Source of the DNA: Hyphomicrobiales bacterium
GTDB lineage: Bacteria > Pseudomonadota > Alphaproteobacteria > Rhizobiales > Rhizobiaceae
Reading direction: 5' to 3'
Assembly: GCA_900465675.1 (NCBI GenBank)
Contig: UBJR01000009.1
Location: forward strand, 620,001 to 684,000
Length of the DNA: 64,000 nucleotides
Notes under the pieces: generated by a model
What the model saw: the letters and a program-made list of their open reading frames with translations, nothing else
Database searches by the model: none
What the model was told of the DNA's origin: nothing
Part shown: positions 62,161 to 64,000 of the stretch, in pieces
Position numbering within the stretch: the first letter of the stretch is position 1
Layout of the letters: each line of letters opens with the position of its first letter
Translations under genes and position numbers: made by a program

Positions 62161-63261
62161 ATGACCACCGCACTCGGTGAAAAGATCAAGGCGATCATCC
62201 AGGCGAACGGCCCGATCAGCGTGACCGATTACTTCTCGCTGTGCCTCGCTGACCCCGAACACGGCTACTACCGTGTCCGCGAACCCTTCGGCCGTTCCGG
62301 CGATTTTGTCACCGCCCCGGAGGTCAGCCAGCTCTTCGGCGAGATGATCGGCGTGTTCATCGTTCACGCCTGGCAGCAGCACGGCACGCCGGCAGGTGTC
62401 CGCCTCGTCGAGATCGGCCCCGGCCGCGGCACCATGATGGCCGACATGCTGCGCGTCATCGCCCGTCTCGCCCCACCGCTCTTCGAAAACATGACCGTGC
62501 ATCTGGTCGAGACCAGCGAGCGGCTGCGCGACGTCCAGAGCCAGACGCTCGAGGCTCATGATGGCAAGATCACCTGGCACAATGATTTCGACGAAGTCCC
62601 TGACGGATTCACGCTGATTGCTGCCAACGAACTCTTCGACGCCATCCCGATCCGCCAGTTCGTCAAGACACCGACCGGTTTCCGTGAACGCATGGTCGGC
62701 CTCGACGCAGAGGGTGAGCTGACATTTGCCGCCGGTGTTGCCGGTATCGATCCGGCGCTGCTGCCGGAGGGCGCGCAGACCATGCCTGCAGGCACGCTGT
62801 TCGAATTCTCGCCGGCCCGTCAATCGGTGATGATCGCCATCTGCGAGCGCCTCAAGGCTTTCGGCGGTACCGCGCTCGCCATCGACTACGGCCACCTCGT
62901 CAGCGGCTTCGGCGATACGCTGCAGGCAGTGCGGATGCACGAATTCGACCCGCCGCTCGCCAATCCCGGCGAAGCCGATCTGACCAGCCATGTGGATTTC
63001 GAACATCTGGCCAGAACCGCCGTTGCGGCGGGACTGCATCTGAACGGTGCGCTGCATCAGGGCGACCTCCTCGTCGGCCTCGGCATTCTCGATCGTGCCA
63101 GCGCTCTTGGGCGCGACCGCGAGCCGCGGACCCAGCAGATCATCCAGAGCGCCGTCGACCGACTGGCAGGTTCGGGTGAGGGCCGCATGGGCGAGCTTTT
63201 CAAGGCGATGGCGGTCTCCTATCCGGCCGTCGATCTCATGCCTTTCCGCCCGGTGAATTGA
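62161..63261 (+). CDS. SAM-dependent methyltransferase, MidA/NDUFAF7 family
   Basis: A 366-residue class I methyltransferase of PF02636. The SAM motif is VRLVEIGPGRGTMMADMLR; flanking family marks are GPISVTDYFSLCLADPEHGY, APEVSQLFGEMIGVF and ANELFDAIPIRQFVK. The mitochondrial homologue NDUFAF7 methylates an arginine in complex I during assembly; a respiratory-complex role here is inferred. ATG 62161 is preferred over GTG 62152. Stands between lgt and pgeF. Confidence 0.9.
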   Translation: MTTALGEKIKAIIQANGPISVTDYFSLCLADPEHGYYRVREPFGRSGDFVTAPEVSQLFGEMIGVFIVHAWQQHGTPAGVRLVEIGPGRGTMMADMLRVIARLAPPLFENMTVHLVETSERLRDVQSQTLEAHDGKITWHNDFDEVPDGFTLIAANELFDAIPIRQFVKTPTGFRERMVGLDAEGELTFAAGVAGIDPALLPEGAQTMPAGTLFEFSPARQSVMIAICERLKAFGGTALAIDYGHLVSGFGDTLQAVRMHEFDPPLANPGEADLTSHVDFEHLARTAVAAGLHLNGALHQGDLLVGLGILDRASALGRDREPRTQQIIQSAVDRLAGSGEGRMGELFKAMAVSYPAVDLMPFRPVN

Positions 63262-63361
63262 CAGAGCGCGCCGCCCTGCGCCAACATCCGGCGCAATCGA
63301 CAATGCTTCACCGGACGATCCGGTGAACAATGACCCCGTTCTAAACATCCCGGAATCGCTG

Positions 63362-64000
63362 ATGCAAAACGCGGCTTCACCCGCACCGATCGAAAGCGCG
63401 CTGCTGAAACAGGCGGCGAACGACGCGATCATTCATGGCTACTTCACCCGCCAAGGCGGCGTCTCCGAAGGTCTTTACCGCGGCCTCAATGTCGGCCTCG
63501 GATCGAACGACGACCGCGACCATGTCAACGAGAACCGCCGCCGCGTCGCCGCCTGGTTCGGCCAGCCGCTGGAGAAGCTGGCCACAGTCCACCAGGTCCA
63601 TTCGCCCGACGCCGTGACCGTCGATGGAAATTACGATGGCGACCGCCCGCAGGCCGACGCGCTGGTGACGGCCACGCCCGGCATCGTCCTCGGCGTGCTG
63701 GCCGCCGATTGCGGCCCCATCCTGCTTGCCGATCCCGAAAACCGCGTTATCGGCGCAGCCCATGCCGGCTGGAAGGGTGCGCTGACCGGCGTGCTCGAAA
63801 ACACGATCATTGCCATGGAGAAACTCGGCGCCCGGCGCGAGGCGATCGTCGCCTGCCTCGGACCATCGATCAGTCAGGCAAGCTATGAAGTCGGTCCGGA
63901 ATTCGTCGATCGCTTTGTCACGCAGGACCCTGCTTACGCGCAATATTTCATTCCGTCGGCAAAACCCGGTCATTCGATGTTTGACCTGCCGGCCTTGACG
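63362..64000 (+). CDS. pgeF: PgeF/YfiH laccase-domain protein, 3' truncated by window
   Basis: The frame is open from ATG 63362 to the end of the window (213 codons), so the C-terminus is missing. Conserved parts: IIHGYFTRQGGVSEGLYRGL, LNVGLGSNDD, LATVHQVHSPDAVTVD, GVLAADCGPILLAD and IGAAHAGWKGALTG, with the zinc-ligand His and Cys of the multi-copper-like/PgeF family. Family members act as cytoplasmic purine nucleoside phosphorylases/deaminases or in peptidoglycan editing. GGA stands about 7 bases upstream of the ATG. Third gene of the lgt operon. Confidence 0.93.
   Translation, partial: MQNAASPAPIESALLKQAANDAIIHGYFTRQGGVSEGLYRGLNVGLGSNDDRDHVNENRRRVAAWFGQPLEKLATVHQVHSPDAVTVDGNYDGDRPQADALVTATPGIVLGVLAADCGPILLADPENRVIGAAHAGWKGALTGVLENTIIAMEKLGARREAIVACLGPSISQASYEVGPEFVDRFVTQDPAYAQYFIPSAKPGHSMFDLPALT

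Overview
The window is chromosomal DNA of a Rhizobiales alphaproteobacterium, most likely Rhizobium sensu lato (Rhizobium/Agrobacterium group). The case rests on high GC coding DNA, rhizobial gene content and order (greA-lpsB ... lrp-trxB-lsrB followed by tandem AbcR-type sRNAs and an ArsR gene), RIME-like palindromes, the long alphaproteobacterial CarB, and alphaproteobacterial promoter and LexA-box forms. The species cannot be fixed from sequence reading alone. No rRNA, tRNA, CRISPR array, prophage or intact insertion sequence was recognised.

Layout. 1-5.5 kb: threonine degradation (kbl, start of tdh, with a RIME-like element between them) and a dnaG-recQ pair. 5.5-6.3 kb: a BrnTA toxin-antitoxin module with a clear promoter/operator. 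6.8-19.4 kb: an unrecognised protein, yqeY, carA, then an accessory stretch (acyltransferase, MATE and MFS exporters, LysR with divergent aldo/keto reductase, zinc metallopeptidase, DUF2306, alcohol dehydrogenase, PAP2 phosphatase). carB follows, about 10 kb from carA. 24-27.5 kb: a hydrolase, a VOC protein and a two-gene DNA-repair operon (radical SAM protein plus a DUF4130-UdgX fusion) with a perfect alphaproteobacterial LexA box on its promoter. 27.6-36.2 kb: greA with an attenuator-like leader, an LPS core gene group of alternating strands, lrp, trxB, lsrB and two tandem sRNAs (abcR1/abcR2).

36.2-46.2 kb: an ArsR-MFS-ene-reductase operon, an APH(6)-like kinase, an SDR with divergent LysR regulator, a Ca2+/H+ exchanger, two adjacent toxin-antitoxin pairs (Phd/VapC and MntA/HepT) and the aspartate aminotransferase gene. 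46.5-49.7 kb: a dedicated sortase with its single VIT/VWA target. 49.7-55.2 kb: sugar dehydrogenase, a DMT exporter, a cold-shock protein with a structured leader, and envelope or secreted small proteins. 55.5-64 kb: a MarR-OmpR-EnvZ-type operon, ybjN-proC-csaA, ubiK and lgt-midA-pgeF.

The most notable points are the SOS-controlled rSAM/UdgX operon with a possibly leaderless start, the greA leader terminator, the tandem AbcR sRNAs with near-identical promoters beside lsrB, the lower-GC LPS block with a GT29 sialyltransferase-like protein, the BrnTA operator over its own -10 box, and two unassigned structured intergenic regions (about 6.48-6.66 kb and 60.64-60.83 kb).
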